This document shows positions 53,516-64,000 of a stretch of DNA of 64,000 nucleotides, piece after piece. Where the stretch lies: the NCBI RefSeq assembly GCF_014201375.1, contig NZ_JACHDZ010000001.1:1219206-1283205 (forward strand). The letters run 5' to 3'. The notes beneath the pieces are model-generated. The model worked only from the letters and a program-made list of their open reading frames with translations. It had not been told where the DNA came from and ran no database searches. Made by a program: the position numbers and the translations under genes. Source of the DNA: Tunturiibacter empetritectus (GTDB lineage: Bacteria > Acidobacteriota > Terriglobia > Terriglobales > Acidobacteriaceae). The number at the start of each line of letters is the position of its first letter. Within the stretch, counting starts at the first letter, position 1.

Positions 53516-53585
53516 GAATTCTCCGGCGTGGCCTTGGCTTGCTGATGCAAGGGTACGGGATGGGTGGGTGTGCTGTCGAAGCAGT

Positions 53586-53673
53586 ATGTCCTGCCGGACG
53601 GGCCCGCTGCGCGCGGTGCGGTCACTTCGTGACTTGTATACCCCTTCGGTTGGCGCTCCCGTTGGTCGCGAGG
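53586..53673. repeat. extragenic palindromic repeat, copy 4
   Basis: TGTCCTGCCGGACGGGCC, GCGGTCACTTCGTGACTTG, TATACC, then CTCCCGTTGGTCG. Forms a head-to-head pair with copy 5. Confidence 0.82.
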
Positions 53674-53683
53674 GTAGATGTGC

Positions 53684-53780
53684 CGACCAGCGGGAGGACC
53701 TCTGCTGCTCGTCCTGCCTGGACCGGTATACGCGTCACGAAGTGACCGCTCGCCGCGCAGGCGGCCCGTCCGGCAGGACA
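53684..53780. repeat. extragenic palindromic repeat, copy 5 (inverted)
   Basis: Reverse orientation: CGACCAGCGGGAGGACCT, GGTATAC, GTCACGAAGTGACCG, then GGCCCGTCCGGCAGGACA. With copy 4 it gives a near-palindrome of about 195 bp. Confidence 0.82.
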
Positions 53781-53793
53781 AATCTTTCTTTTG

Positions 53794-54150
53794 TCAGCGG
53801 AGGTAGCTGTCGTCTTTGTCGATCCAGTCCTGGCGCGGTGGGGCGAAGATGTCGAAGTCGATGGTGTCTTCGAGGGCGGTGGCGGAGTGGGGAAGGTTGC
53901 CGGGGATGACGAGGATCTCGCCTGCTTTGACGGTGTGCGAGGTGCCGTCGTCGTAGTCGAAGCGGAGTACGCCCTCGGTGATGAAGGTGATCTGCTCGTT
54001 GGGGTGGGAGTGACGCGGGACGATGCAGCCCTTGGCGAGGACGACGCGGGCGAACATGGCCAGGGTGCCGGTGACGAACTGGCGGGTGAGGAGGGGATTA
54101 AGTTGCTCGGGTTCGATTTCGTTCCATCTATGGAGAGTTGCGGTCGACAT
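53794..54150 (-). CDS. cupin-domain protein
   Basis: 118-residue single cupin barrel: IVPRHSHPNEQITFITEGVLRFDYDDG (motif 1 with His-x-His and Glu) and GEILVIPGNLPHSATALED (motif 2 with His), giving the metal-binding 3-His-1-Glu set. Ends DKDDSYLR. No partner gene. Function not deducible beyond the fold. An AAAGG ribosome site precedes ATG 54150. Confidence 0.85.
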   Translation of the reverse strand: MSTATLHRWNEIEPEQLNPLLTRQFVTGTLAMFARVVLAKGCIVPRHSHPNEQITFITEGVLRFDYDDGTSHTVKAGEILVIPGNLPHSATALEDTIDFDIFAPPRQDWIDKDDSYLR

Positions 54151-54383
54151 GATGAGCGCCTTTCGAAGAGTGCGGTGTGGGCTGCGGATGAATTTCTTGC
54201 TTTGTGATGCGCGCCGCCTTGTGTAGAGTAAAGCGAACCGGAGCGGTGCAGAGGTGCTTCGCTCTTTTTGATGTATGAAGATTGAGTCGTAGGCTGCCAG
54301 ATTGGCGAATTGACGGCGTATCTCTTCTCTCCTGCTGCTTCGTTTATTTTGAAATGACTAACTTTGAAACGGGTGATTGAACC

Positions 54384-56247
<1,864 letters not shown>

Positions 56248-56256
56248 GGAGATGAC

Positions 56257-56479
56257 ATGTCTGAAGCGTTCACGACTAAAACCGGTTATGTGAACCGAAA
56301 TGACCAGGTAGTGATACGTAATTAAGCACCGACCGGGCACGGATCATGGTCAAACGGTGTACCAGCTTGCGTGCTCTCATTGCGGAGATGTCTATGGCGC
56401 CAACGGTTCAGATATTTTTGAGCGCAAATGTCCAAAGTGCGGGCGCGGCAGGGAAGGGTTGTCTGTGGAGACCGCTGAA
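56257..56479 (+). pseudogene. small zinc-ribbon protein gene with a 1-nt frameshift
   Basis: ATG 56257, after GGGAGATG, encodes MSEAFTTKTGYVNRNDQVVIR and meets TAA at 56323. With one base fewer near 56320, the reading continues as HRPGTDHGQTVYQLACSHCG, DVYGANGSDIFERKCPKCG, ending GREGF and TGA at 56479, a 73-residue zinc-ribbon protein with two Cys-x2-Cys pairs. The total is a multiple of three plus one, so a single inserted base explains it. It could be a real pseudogene, a programmed frameshift or a sequencing error. Lies between glnB and glnD. Confidence 0.6.
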
Positions 56480-56539
56480 TAGCCGTTCGATATAGCTGGT
56501 GGAGTTGTGGGCTGTATGCTTTAAGTTCATTCGAGCACA

Positions 56540-59200
56540 ATGACCATGCCAGCAAACGACTCCACAAGTAGCGGAATGCGTGGGATCTACCAGCGGAGGA
56601 TGCTGGAGGTTCGTGGCGCGTTCGAGGCGGGTGGCGCTTCGGGGGCAGTGACGATTGCTGCGCGGGCTGCGGCGCTGGATGAGTTGGTGCGCGGGCTGTG
56701 GGCGCAGGCGATTGAGCGGGATTCGCGGATGGGCAATGGGATCTCTCTGGTGGCGGTTGGCGGGTATGGACGGAGGGAGCTGTTTCCTTACTCGGATGTG
56801 GACCTGCTGTTTCTGCTGGACGGGAAGCTGGCCGAGAAGGATGTCAAAGACGCGATTCGGCGCGTGAATCAGGAGATGTGGGACTGCGGGATTCGGGTTG
56901 CGCCGGCGACGCGAAGGCTGTCGGAATGCGAGAAGTTCGACGCGGAGAATGCAGAGTTTGCGCTGTCGTTGATGGACCATCGCTGGGTGACCGGAGATGC
57001 AATGCTCTATGACAAACTCGCGGAACAGATCGTGCCGAAGCTGCTGCAGCGGGAGCATAAGGCGATAACGGTTCGGCTGCTAGAGCTGACGCGGGCGCGC
57101 CATGCGAAGTACGGAGATACGCTGTTTCACCTGGAGCCGAATATTAAAGACTGTCCCGGTGGACTGCGGGATGTGCATGTTTGCGGGTGGATGACGAGGC
57201 TGCGTGCTGCGGCCGCGTCGACGCAGAAGAAGGGCGGGGCCGGGGGCGAGGGCGAAGGGGGTGGCGGACCGGCTGCCGATGGCAATGAGTTTCGTAAGGC
57301 GGTGGATTTTCTTCGGCTGGTGCGATGTTTTCTGCACTATCGGCATGAGCGGGACGACAATACGCTGGATTGGCAGGCGCAGGATGCAGCGGCAGAGACC
57401 GCTGTGGGGATGACGGGTCGCAAGCCGAAGAAGGCGGATGCGGCGTACTGGATGAGGCTTTATTTTCGTCATGCGCGCAGTGTGGAGCGGCGAGTGACGC
57501 AGATGCTGGAGGATGCGCCCGCGACCTCTTCGCGACTGCCTGGATTGAAGCGCGATCGGAAGGTGGAGGTGGAGCAGCATGGCTTTCGCCTGGAGCGGGG
57601 CCGGGTAGTGCTGGAGACTTCGACCGAGTTCGGTCATGATCCAGCGGAGGATCCGGATGTAGTGTTGCAGGTGTTTGGGGCGATGGCGCGGACGGGAGTG
57701 ACGCTGGGCGGGGATGCGGAGGAGCGGTTGTCGCAGGGGCTGCCGCTGCTGTCAGCGCATCTGGAGGAGGGGCCGGCGCTGTGGCATCACCTGCAGGGGA
57801 TATTGAAGGGTGCCTATTCCGGCGATGCGTTGCGGTCGATGCATGCGCTGGGCGTGCTGGAGCTGCTGATCCCTGAGTTTCATGGGATCGATGCTCTGGT
57901 GATTCGGGATGCGTATCACCGATACACGGTCGATGAACACACGTTTGTGCTGATCGATACGCTGCATGGGCTGGAGAGCGCGCAGTCGGGTGGTATGGCG
58001 GAGTGGGCGACGCGGCTGGGTGGAGTGCTGCGGGAGCTGCCGCATCCGGAGCTGCTGTATCTTGCGGCGTTGCTGCATGACACGGGCAAGGGACGGAGCA
58101 CGGGCGATCATACGCGGGAGAGTGCGCGGATGGCCGAGAGTGTTCTGGAGCGGCTGGAGCTGGATACGTATGAGAGCGGGCTGGTGGTGAGCCTGATCGC
58201 GAATCATCTGGAGATGTCGGCTGCGCTGCGGAGAGATATTTTCGATGAGGAGACGGTGCGGGCGTTTGCGGGAAAGATGCAGACGCCGGAGGCTCTCCGG
58301 ATGCTGACGTTGTTTACATATGCGGACATCAATGCGGTTCACCCGGATGCGTTGACGCCGTGGAAGGCAGAGAATCTCTGGCAGCTTTTTATCGCTACGG
58401 CGAACTATCTGGACCGCAGCGTGGATGAAGAGCGGTTAGGGGCGCAGGAGGAGAGCGAGCTGGTGCATCGGGTGGTGGCTCTGCTGCCGGGGCAGAAGGC
58501 CGCGGTGCTCGAGTATCTGGCGGGTTTTCCGGAGCGCTACGTGCTGACGCGGACGCCGGAGCAGGTACGGACACACTTCAAGATGGCGATGGGTTTCGCG
58601 AATGACCCGGTGCAGCTTGATTTTCGGTATGCGCCTGCGGTGAGCGAGTTGACGCTGGTGACGCGGGACAGGCCGCAGCTGTTTGCGACGGTGGCGGGCG
58701 CGCTGGCGGCTTGGGGGATGAACATCGTTACGGCGGATGCGTTTTCGAACCGGCAGTGGGTGGTGGTGGATACGTTCCGGTTTACCGATAGCTTTCGCAC
58801 GCTGGAGATGAATGCGTCCGAGCACGAGGCGTTTGTGAAGAGCGTGCATGATGTGATGACCGGAGCGGTGTCGGTGGAGAAGCTGTTGAGCGGGCGGCGG
58901 CGGGGAAGACGGAAGGCTCCGCTGGTGGAGGTGGAGACGCGGGTGGAGTTTGACGATGAGGCCTCGTCGCACAGCACGCTGCTGGAGGTGGTGACGCAGG
59001 ATACGACCGGGCTGCTGCGGGCACTGAGTCTAACGCTGGCGGCGCACGGCTGCAGTATTGAGGTGGCGCTGGTGGATACAGAGGGAGAGACGGCGATCGA
59101 TGTCTTCTACCTGACGCGCAATGGCGGAAAGCTGGATAAGAACGAGCAGCGGGTGTTGCGGCGGGCTCTGATACAGGCGATCGAGGAGAACGCGCAATAG
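56540..59200 (+). CDS. glnD: [protein-PII] uridylyltransferase/uridylyl-removing enzyme
   Basis: 886 residues. Order: nucleotidyltransferase domain (about 70-170; VGGYGRRELFPYSDVDLLFL), GlnD PII-UTase linker domain (RHAKYGDTLFHLEPNIKDCPGGLRD), HD domain (about 500-600; LAALLHDTGKGRSTGDHT), and two ACT domains (about 703 on, LTLVTRDRPQLFATVAGALAAWGMNIV; about 813 on, LEVVTQDTTGLLRALSLTLAAHG) that sense glutamine. A Gly-rich insert at about 232-245 is unusual. It modifies the Tyr of the P-II protein encoded just upstream. ATG 56540 or 56546 are both possible. Confidence 0.93.
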   Translation: MTMPANDSTSSGMRGIYQRRMLEVRGAFEAGGASGAVTIAARAAALDELVRGLWAQAIERDSRMGNGISLVAVGGYGRRELFPYSDVDLLFLLDGKLAEKDVKDAIRRVNQEMWDCGIRVAPATRRLSECEKFDAENAEFALSLMDHRWVTGDAMLYDKLAEQIVPKLLQREHKAITVRLLELTRARHAKYGDTLFHLEPNIKDCPGGLRDVHVCGWMTRLRAAAASTQKKGGAGGEGEGGGGPAADGNEFRKAVDFLRLVRCFLHYRHERDDNTLDWQAQDAAAETAVGMTGRKPKKADAAYWMRLYFRHARSVERRVTQMLEDAPATSSRLPGLKRDRKVEVEQHGFRLERGRVVLETSTEFGHDPAEDPDVVLQVFGAMARTGVTLGGDAEERLSQGLPLLSAHLEEGPALWHHLQGILKGAYSGDALRSMHALGVLELLIPEFHGIDALVIRDAYHRYTVDEHTFVLIDTLHGLESAQSGGMAEWATRLGGVLRELPHPELLYLAALLHDTGKGRSTGDHTRESARMAESVLERLELDTYESGLVVSLIANHLEMSAALRRDIFDEETVRAFAGKMQTPEALRMLTLFTYADINAVHPDALTPWKAENLWQLFIATANYLDRSVDEERLGAQEESELVHRVVALLPGQKAAVLEYLAGFPERYVLTRTPEQVRTHFKMAMGFANDPVQLDFRYAPAVSELTLVTRDRPQLFATVAGALAAWGMNIVTADAFSNRQWVVVDTFRFTDSFRTLEMNASEHEAFVKSVHDVMTGAVSVEKLLSGRRRGRRKAPLVEVETRVEFDDEASSHSTLLEVVTQDTTGLLRALSLTLAAHGCSIEVALVDTEGETAIDVFYLTRNGGKLDKNEQRVLRRALIQAIEENAQ

Positions 59201-59372
59201 ATTGTGGGGGTGGATTCCGTACTTTGGAGTTCTGCAGGAGCAACCCGGTGAGAGGTCTGCGCATCTAAGCTGCGGTTTGGGATTTCGCTTGCCGCAGGGG
59301 TGAAGGATTTGTCCGCAGGATTTATCGACGTGCGGACTATGCGGCGATGGTATGGGGTTTTATATTAGATAC

Positions 59373-59975
59373 ATGAGCGACAACACAAGTAACGGCCCGG
59401 CAGCGACTCCGCAAAGGAACGATCGCTACCTCTTCGGCAATCTGGAGAGCTCTGGCAAGAACCATGCGAAGGTCACCGAGGTGAGCTGGGGAGACGAGCA
59501 GCCGGAGGGCATTGTGCTGGCTTCGATGGACGCCGCGATCAACTGGGTGCGAAAGAACTCCATCTGGCCGATGACCTTTGGGCTGGCGTGCTGCGCGATC
59601 GAGATGATGTCGATGGGCGGGTCGCGGTACGATATCGCGCGGTTTGGGGCAGAGGTGTTTCGCCCGTCGCCTCGGCAAAGCGATCTGATGATTATTGCGG
59701 GGCGGGTTTCACAAAAGATGGCGCCTGTGATTCGGAGGCTTTACGAACAGATGCCGGAGCCAAAGTGGGTGATCTCGATGGGGGCGTGCGCGACCTCGGG
59801 TGGAATCTTCAACAACTATGCTCTGCTGCAGGGGGTCAACCAGGTCATTCCCGTGGATGTGTACGTTCCTGGGTGTCCGCCGCGACCGGAGCAACTGCTG
59901 TATGCGATCACGCTTTTGCAGGAAAAGATCCAGCAGGAGCGCGGATCTATACGAAAAACCCTGAATTTGAGTTAA
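59373..59975 (+). CDS. nuoB: NADH-quinone oxidoreductase subunit B
   Basis: 200 residues. Carries the cluster N2 ligands: [51 protein letters not shown] and [15 protein letters not shown]. The N-terminal 30 residues are variable. ATG 59373 is chosen by length; ATG 59352 is an alternative. No other nuo gene lies in view, so this is a solo copy, unlike the usual nuoA-N run. It may serve a second complex I or be a displaced gene. Confidence 0.9.
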   Translation: MSDNTSNGPAATPQRNDRYLFGNLESSGKNHAKVTEVSWGDEQPEGIVLASMDAAINWVRKNSIWPMTFGLACCAIEMMSMGGSRYDIARFGAEVFRPSPRQSDLMIIAGRVSQKMAPVIRRLYEQMPEPKWVISMGACATSGGIFNNYALLQGVNQVIPVDVYVPGCPPRPEQLLYAITLLQEKIQQERGSIRKTLNLS

Positions 59976-60202
59976 TGCATCAAGAAAAGTGCAGTTACTG
60001 GATGGGTTCGCCCCTCCCGGTGAACGAACGTTTTTACCGTACACGCTGGTAACGTATTGAAAATAGTGTCATCGAAGAGTATTTTTTTACCGGATGCGTT
60101 AGCAACTGAAGTAAGCTGTAAGGAATCGAACCAACAAAACGATCCCTGTAGATGAAGATGAAGGCTCGTAAAAAAAGCAAGACTTTGAGTGGAGGAACTC
60201 GA

Positions 60203-61831
60203 ATGGTTTATCGCCCGTTTCGTAATACACGCCGGTACGTACTGGCTGCATGTGCAGTCAGTCTCGGAGTTGCCAGTCTCAGCGCGCAGACTCCCAGCAC
60301 AGCCGCCCCGGTGGGGCCGAACCCTTCGCGCATCGACGTTTTCCTTGGGTACTCGTACTTTGGGGCTCACGGTCAGGTGAAGCCGCAGGGGATCAATTAT
60401 TCGTCGATCGACAAGGGCGCGATCGGAAGCGGCGCGTATTACTTCAACAAGTATGTTGGCGGCGAGATAGTCTTCGCGGCTCATCCAGACGGCAGTAATG
60501 ATGGCCTGTACACGGCCTCCGCTGGACCAATCTTCCGTGCACCGCTGCAGAACTTCACGTTGTTCGCGCATGGTCTGGCAGGCGGTGCTCGTCTGGGCGG
60601 ACCAAACTCCGAGACGGGTGGGTACCACAATCCGTATCAGTGGGGACCAACCCTGACGGTTGGTGGCGGCATGGACTATGATCTGCCGTTCTTCAACAAC
60701 AAGTTTTCTCTTCGCCTCTTCGAGGCGGACTATAAGTATGTTCACGCAGACTACGGTCCGGCAGTTAATCCTCCGACCGGTGGGGCGATCGGTGGACGCG
60801 CGAACCTGAGCGGAGCTGAGTTGAGCACAGGCATCGTGGCTCACTTCGGCCATATCATTCCTCCTCCGCCGGTGACCTACTCCTGCGCAGCTTCGCCTGC
60901 GACGGTCTTCCCTGGCGATCCTATTACGGTCACAGGAACGCCTTCGAACCTGAATCCGAAGAAGACGGCGACTTACAACTGGACTGCGGATGGCGGTACG
61001 ATCACGGGAACCTCGACCACAGCCAACATCGACACCAAGTCTGCGAATCCCGGTACCTACACGGCGAAGGGCCATGTAACCGAGGGCCCGAAGCCGGGCG
61101 AGATGGCGGACTGCTCGGCCAGCTACACCGTGAAGGCGTTTGAACCGCCAACCCTGAGCTGCTCGGCCAATCCTTCGACGGTTGCCCCTGGAGACTCCTC
61201 GACGATTACCGCGAGCGGCGTAAGCCCGCAGAATCGTCCTCTGACCTACAGCTACAGCTCTTCGGCCGGCTCGGTGTCGGGTAACAACTCGACGGCGACG
61301 CTGACGACGACTGGTGCGGCACCTGGCACGATCACGGTGACCTGCAACGTTGTGGACGACAAGGGTCAGACGGCCTCTGCGACGACCACGGTTACGGTCA
61401 ACGCACCGCCGCCACCGCCAGCGCCTACGACCAGCCAGCTCTGCTCGATCAACTTCGATCGTGACAAGAAGCGCCCGTCCCGTGTTGATAACGAAGCCAA
61501 GGCCTGCCTGGACGATATCGCTCTCAACCTGCAGCGCACCTCGGATGCGAAGATCGCTGTAGTTGGCGATAAGGACAGTGCCGAGAAGAAGGGCGACAAG
61601 CTTGCTGCTGAGCGTGCCGTCAATGCGAAGGCCTACCTGGTAACGGAGAAAGGCATCGACGCCAGCCGCGTCTCGGTCTACACCGGTTCGGATAACGGTA
61701 AGACAGTGACAACGACGTTGATTCCTGCCGGCGCAACACTCAGCACGACCGGCCTTACCCCCGTGGACGAAAGCGCAGTAATCGTCAAGCCACGGACGGC
61801 GCCGGTCACGCATCACCACAAGAAGAAGTAG
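60203..61831 (+). CDS. OmpA-like outer-membrane protein with Ig-like linker
   Basis: 542 residues. A signal peptide (YVLAACAVSLGVASLSAQ) is followed by an eight-strand-type beta barrel (about 45-220; DVFLGYSYFGAHG, GAYYFNKYVGGEI), two Ig-like domains (about 235-400; SCAASPATVFPGDPITVTG and SCSANPSTVAPGDSSTITASG), a Pro run and an OmpA-C-like segment (about 412-500; SINFDRDKKRPSRVDNEAKACLDDIALNLQR, AERAVNAKAYLVTEKGI) that should bind peptidoglycan. The basic C-terminus ends HHHKKK. ATG 60203 has a GGAGGAA ribosome site; the frame opens at 60152. The OmpA Asp/Arg pair is not clear. Confidence 0.85.
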   Translation: MVYRPFRNTRRYVLAACAVSLGVASLSAQTPSTAAPVGPNPSRIDVFLGYSYFGAHGQVKPQGINYSSIDKGAIGSGAYYFNKYVGGEIVFAAHPDGSNDGLYTASAGPIFRAPLQNFTLFAHGLAGGARLGGPNSETGGYHNPYQWGPTLTVGGGMDYDLPFFNNKFSLRLFEADYKYVHADYGPAVNPPTGGAIGGRANLSGAELSTGIVAHFGHIIPPPPVTYSCAASPATVFPGDPITVTGTPSNLNPKKTATYNWTADGGTITGTSTTANIDTKSANPGTYTAKGHVTEGPKPGEMADCSASYTVKAFEPPTLSCSANPSTVAPGDSSTITASGVSPQNRPLTYSYSSSAGSVSGNNSTATLTTTGAAPGTITVTCNVVDDKGQTASATTTVTVNAPPPPPAPTTSQLCSINFDRDKKRPSRVDNEAKACLDDIALNLQRTSDAKIAVVGDKDSAEKKGDKLAAERAVNAKAYLVTEKGIDASRVSVYTGSDNGKTVTTTLIPAGATLSTTGLTPVDESAVIVKPRTAPVTHHHKKK

Positions 61832-61853
61832 TAACGATCGGTTGTAGTCAAGC

Positions 61854-61892
61854 ACAAAAGCTGACTGGGAATGGTTCCCAGTCAGCTTTTGT
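61854..61892 (+). terminator. strong intrinsic terminator, 18-bp stem
   Basis: ACAAAAGCTGACTGGGAA pairs perfectly with TTCCCAGTCAGCTTTTGT over a 3-base TGG loop (61854-61871 and 61875-61892). It follows the OmpA-like gene by 22 bp and may stop transcription in both directions. Confidence 0.9.
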
Positions 61893-61951
61893 GTTGATAG
61901 ACCTCTTAGTAAAGTTCGATAATTGCGTTATTACAAGACTGGACTCCTCCC

Positions 61952-63979
61952 TTGAACAGATTTCTTCGTTTCCCCATCGCACTCGTAACTCTCCTTCTCG
62001 TTGTATCCTCCCTTCAACTGCATGCGGCGAGCTGGCTGCCGTATGGCCCGGATGGAGGAGACGCGCGGGCTTTCGCGATCGACCCTCATGACCACACTCA
62101 TATGTATCTGGGTACGGCAACGGGCTGGATGTATGAGTCGCACAATAGTGGCGGCGACTGGAAGCGTCTGGCATGGATCGGCAAGCGGGACGATCTTGTG
62201 CTGGATTCGATTGTGGTCAGCGGCGCTGATTCGAAGCTGATCGTTGTGGGTGCGTGGGTGCTTGGCAGCCCGGATGGCGGAATATTTCTCAGCAAAGATG
62301 GCGGCTTGACGTGGCTAAGTTCGAGCGATATGCAAGGGCAGTCGATTCGCGCCTTGACGGCGGCTCCATCCAATCCAAAGACTCTTGTGGCCGGTACTTT
62401 GAAGGGTGTCTATCAATCTGTAGACGGCGGAGACCACTGGAAGCTGATCAGCCCCGCAGGAAGCCAGGAGTTGCATGAGGTCGAATCGATTGCGCTTGAT
62501 CCGGTCGACCCCCAGATTATCTATGCCGGGACCTGGCATCTGCCCTGGAAGACCGTTGACGGGGGGCAGCATTGGACCAACATTAAACAGGGAGTCATCG
62601 ACGACTCCGATGTGTTTTCGATCATCGTGGACCCTAAAGACCCTAAGACTGTCTACGCCAGCGCCTGCTCGGGAATCTACAAGAGCCAGACTGGCGGCGA
62701 TCTCTTCAAGAAAGTTCAAGGAATTCCCTCTACGGCACGTAGAACGAGGGTTCTGATGCAGGATCCAACGAACAGCAACATTGTCTTTGCGGGAACCACG
62801 GAGGGCCTGTGGCGTACCGTGGACTCGGGCGCGACCTGGCAACGAACCACTGGTCCGGAAGTGATCATCAATGACGTGTTCGTCGACCCGACCAACTCCA
62901 ACCGGGTGATGCTTGCGACGGACCGGGGTGGTGTGTTGGCCTCTAACGACGGGGGCAATTCGTTTGTTCAGTCGAACAATGGGTTTTCGGCGCGGCAGAT
63001 TACCTCCTATCTCGCGGATGCGTCCATGCCCAACTCTGTCTACGTGGGGGTGGTGAACGATAAGGCGCTCGGCGGTGTCTTTGCCAGCACGAATGGCGGC
63101 CTGACCTGGTCGCAGACGAGTTCGGGACTGAACGGTCACGATGTGTTCAGCCTGGCGCAGGGACCCGATGGCACGTTGCTGGCGGGCACCCGGCATGGGA
63201 TCTACAGGCTTCAAGGAGCCACGTGGAGCCGCGTGGACAATGTGACACTCAATCCTCCGCCTGCGCCGCCCTCCAGGACGGGAAAGAAGACTGCGCATGC
63301 CGGTGCAGCCTCGGCTGCACATAAATCGCCGGAGGCCGTGGCGCATAAGAGCACAGCCTTGCAGCCGGTTCACTCCTTTGACCCTGCTATCAACGCATTC
63401 GCCCGAGGAGGAGATACGCTCTATGCCGCTACCTCAGCTGGCCTCTTCGAGAGTGCTACGTCCGGCCAAAGCTGGAAGGAAGTTCCGGGCTTCGAACCCA
63501 GGAGCTGGAACTTTGTAGCTGCCCGAAGGTCAACTGTTCTGGTGTCGAATTTGAACTCCGCGGTGCTTTCGCTGGATGGTGGTCAACAATGGACTCCGAT
63601 CAAGCTTCCGGAGACGGTCGATCAACTCTCTGCGATGGCCGTCGATGATGCCGGCGGACTTTGGGTCGGAGGGCGGCAGGGTATCTATGTGTCCGACGAC
63701 AAGGGAGCTACGTGGCAGACGGTCAAAGATCTGTTTCTGCGAGATGTGAACAGTATCTTCTATGACGATGCTTCGCAGCGGGTTCTGATTGCCGCGGGGA
63801 GCAAGAATACGATCGCATTCGCGGTCCATCTGCCCGACCGGAAGATTCAATACTGGAACACCGGATGGAATCTCAGGCTGATCCGTCCGATGGGCGATCA
63901 TCTGGTCGGAACGACCTGGTTTGATGGCGTGGTGATCCAGCCGCGTATGGTTGATTCCAAAGAGATGGCCAGCCACTGA
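61952..63979 (+). CDS. secreted beta-propeller (BNR/VPS10-sortilin-like) protein
   Basis: 675 residues. A signal peptide at 1-26 (FPIALVTLLLVVSSLQLHAA) is followed by repeated propeller blades, each with an Asp-box-like S.D.G..W. turn: GGIFLSKDGGLTWLSSS, GVYQSVDGGDHWKLI, PWKTVDGGQHWTNI, GLWRTVDSGATWQRT, GVFASTNGGLTWSQT and GIYVSDDKGATWQTV. A Lys/Ala/His-rich spacer near 430-475 splits two propeller parts. TTG 61952 has no clear ribosome site. Function unknown; such proteins bind surfaces or act as sialidase-like folds. Confidence 0.8.
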   Translation: MNRFLRFPIALVTLLLVVSSLQLHAASWLPYGPDGGDARAFAIDPHDHTHMYLGTATGWMYESHNSGGDWKRLAWIGKRDDLVLDSIVVSGADSKLIVVGAWVLGSPDGGIFLSKDGGLTWLSSSDMQGQSIRALTAAPSNPKTLVAGTLKGVYQSVDGGDHWKLISPAGSQELHEVESIALDPVDPQIIYAGTWHLPWKTVDGGQHWTNIKQGVIDDSDVFSIIVDPKDPKTVYASACSGIYKSQTGGDLFKKVQGIPSTARRTRVLMQDPTNSNIVFAGTTEGLWRTVDSGATWQRTTGPEVIINDVFVDPTNSNRVMLATDRGGVLASNDGGNSFVQSNNGFSARQITSYLADASMPNSVYVGVVNDKALGGVFASTNGGLTWSQTSSGLNGHDVFSLAQGPDGTLLAGTRHGIYRLQGATWSRVDNVTLNPPPAPPSRTGKKTAHAGAASAAHKSPEAVAHKSTALQPVHSFDPAINAFARGGDTLYAATSAGLFESATSGQSWKEVPGFEPRSWNFVAARRSTVLVSNLNSAVLSLDGGQQWTPIKLPETVDQLSAMAVDDAGGLWVGGRQGIYVSDDKGATWQTVKDLFLRDVNSIFYDDASQRVLIAAGSKNTIAFAVHLPDRKIQYWNTGWNLRLIRPMGDHLVGTTWFDGVVIQPRMVDSKEMASH

Positions 63980-64000
63980 GATGTGCTGCAACGGCAGATC

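Noticed and set aside
54302-54319. Possible sigma-54 promoter (GG and GC 12 bp apart) before amtB
   Set aside because: Only the GG/GC dinucleotides match; the rest of the -24/-12 consensus (CAC, TT) is absent, and such matches are expected by chance.
60000-61855. 627-codon minus-strand frame opposite the OmpA-like gene
   Set aside because: Arg-rich antisense translation without domains; the plus strand has signal peptide, barrel, Ig and OmpA parts.

Overview
The window looks like the chromosome of an acidobacterium of the Terriglobia (Granulicella/Edaphobacter/Terriglobus type). This is judged from protein flavour only: an orphan MacB/FtsX-like permease of the ADOP type, an ECF sigma/anti-sigma/DUF3106 operon, several secreted phosphoesterase- and amidase-type enzymes, high GC, and GC-rich extragenic repeats. 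No rRNA is present to confirm it.

Positions 1-12764 are ordinary core genome: the end of galE, a DUF421 membrane protein, an oxalate/formate-type MFS carrier with a 53-residue small partner, acetyl-CoA synthetase, a GAF/PAS sensor kinase, a dicarboxylate-type symporter, HU, SppA and a family 2 glycosyltransferase.

Positions 12876-38643 form a tandem integration array at one tRNA-Val(CAC) gene on the minus strand (38569-38643). Three partial copies of the 3' half of the tRNA lie at 12876, 26536 and 27414. Outer segment (12.9-26.5 kb): a giant GH2-Ig-discoidin-GH64 secreted glycosidase, a stand-alone 5'-3' exonuclease, a RidA gene with an internal stop, an ADOP permease and a frameshifted integrase relic. 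Middle segment (26.6-27.4 kb): debris including a CHC2 primase relic. Inner segment (27.4-38.6 kb): an apparently intact phage-satellite-like element. It carries integrase, a divergent DUF6680/HEPN cargo pair, a reverse-strand packaging operon (unknown, coiled-coil scaffold-like, major capsid, TerS, TerL), a forward AlpA-type regulator and primase-helicase operon, TGATCA iterons, and candidate integrase arm sites at both ends. No portal, tail or lysis gene is visible.

Positions 38819-64000 are core genome again: ECF sigma/anti-sigma/DUF3106; a DUF1579/ArsR divergent pair with two matching dyads; a TlpA-like thioredoxin; proline dehydrogenase; secreted phosphoesterase, amidase and zinc phospholipase; isochorismatase; phosphoheptose isomerase; cupin; a nitrogen cluster (amtB-glnB-glnD, with a frameshifted zinc-ribbon gene inside); a solo nuoB; an OmpA-like porin; and a secreted beta-propeller. 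Five copies of a roughly 100-bp palindromic extragenic repeat lie between 44.4 and 53.8 kb, two of them as an inverted pair.
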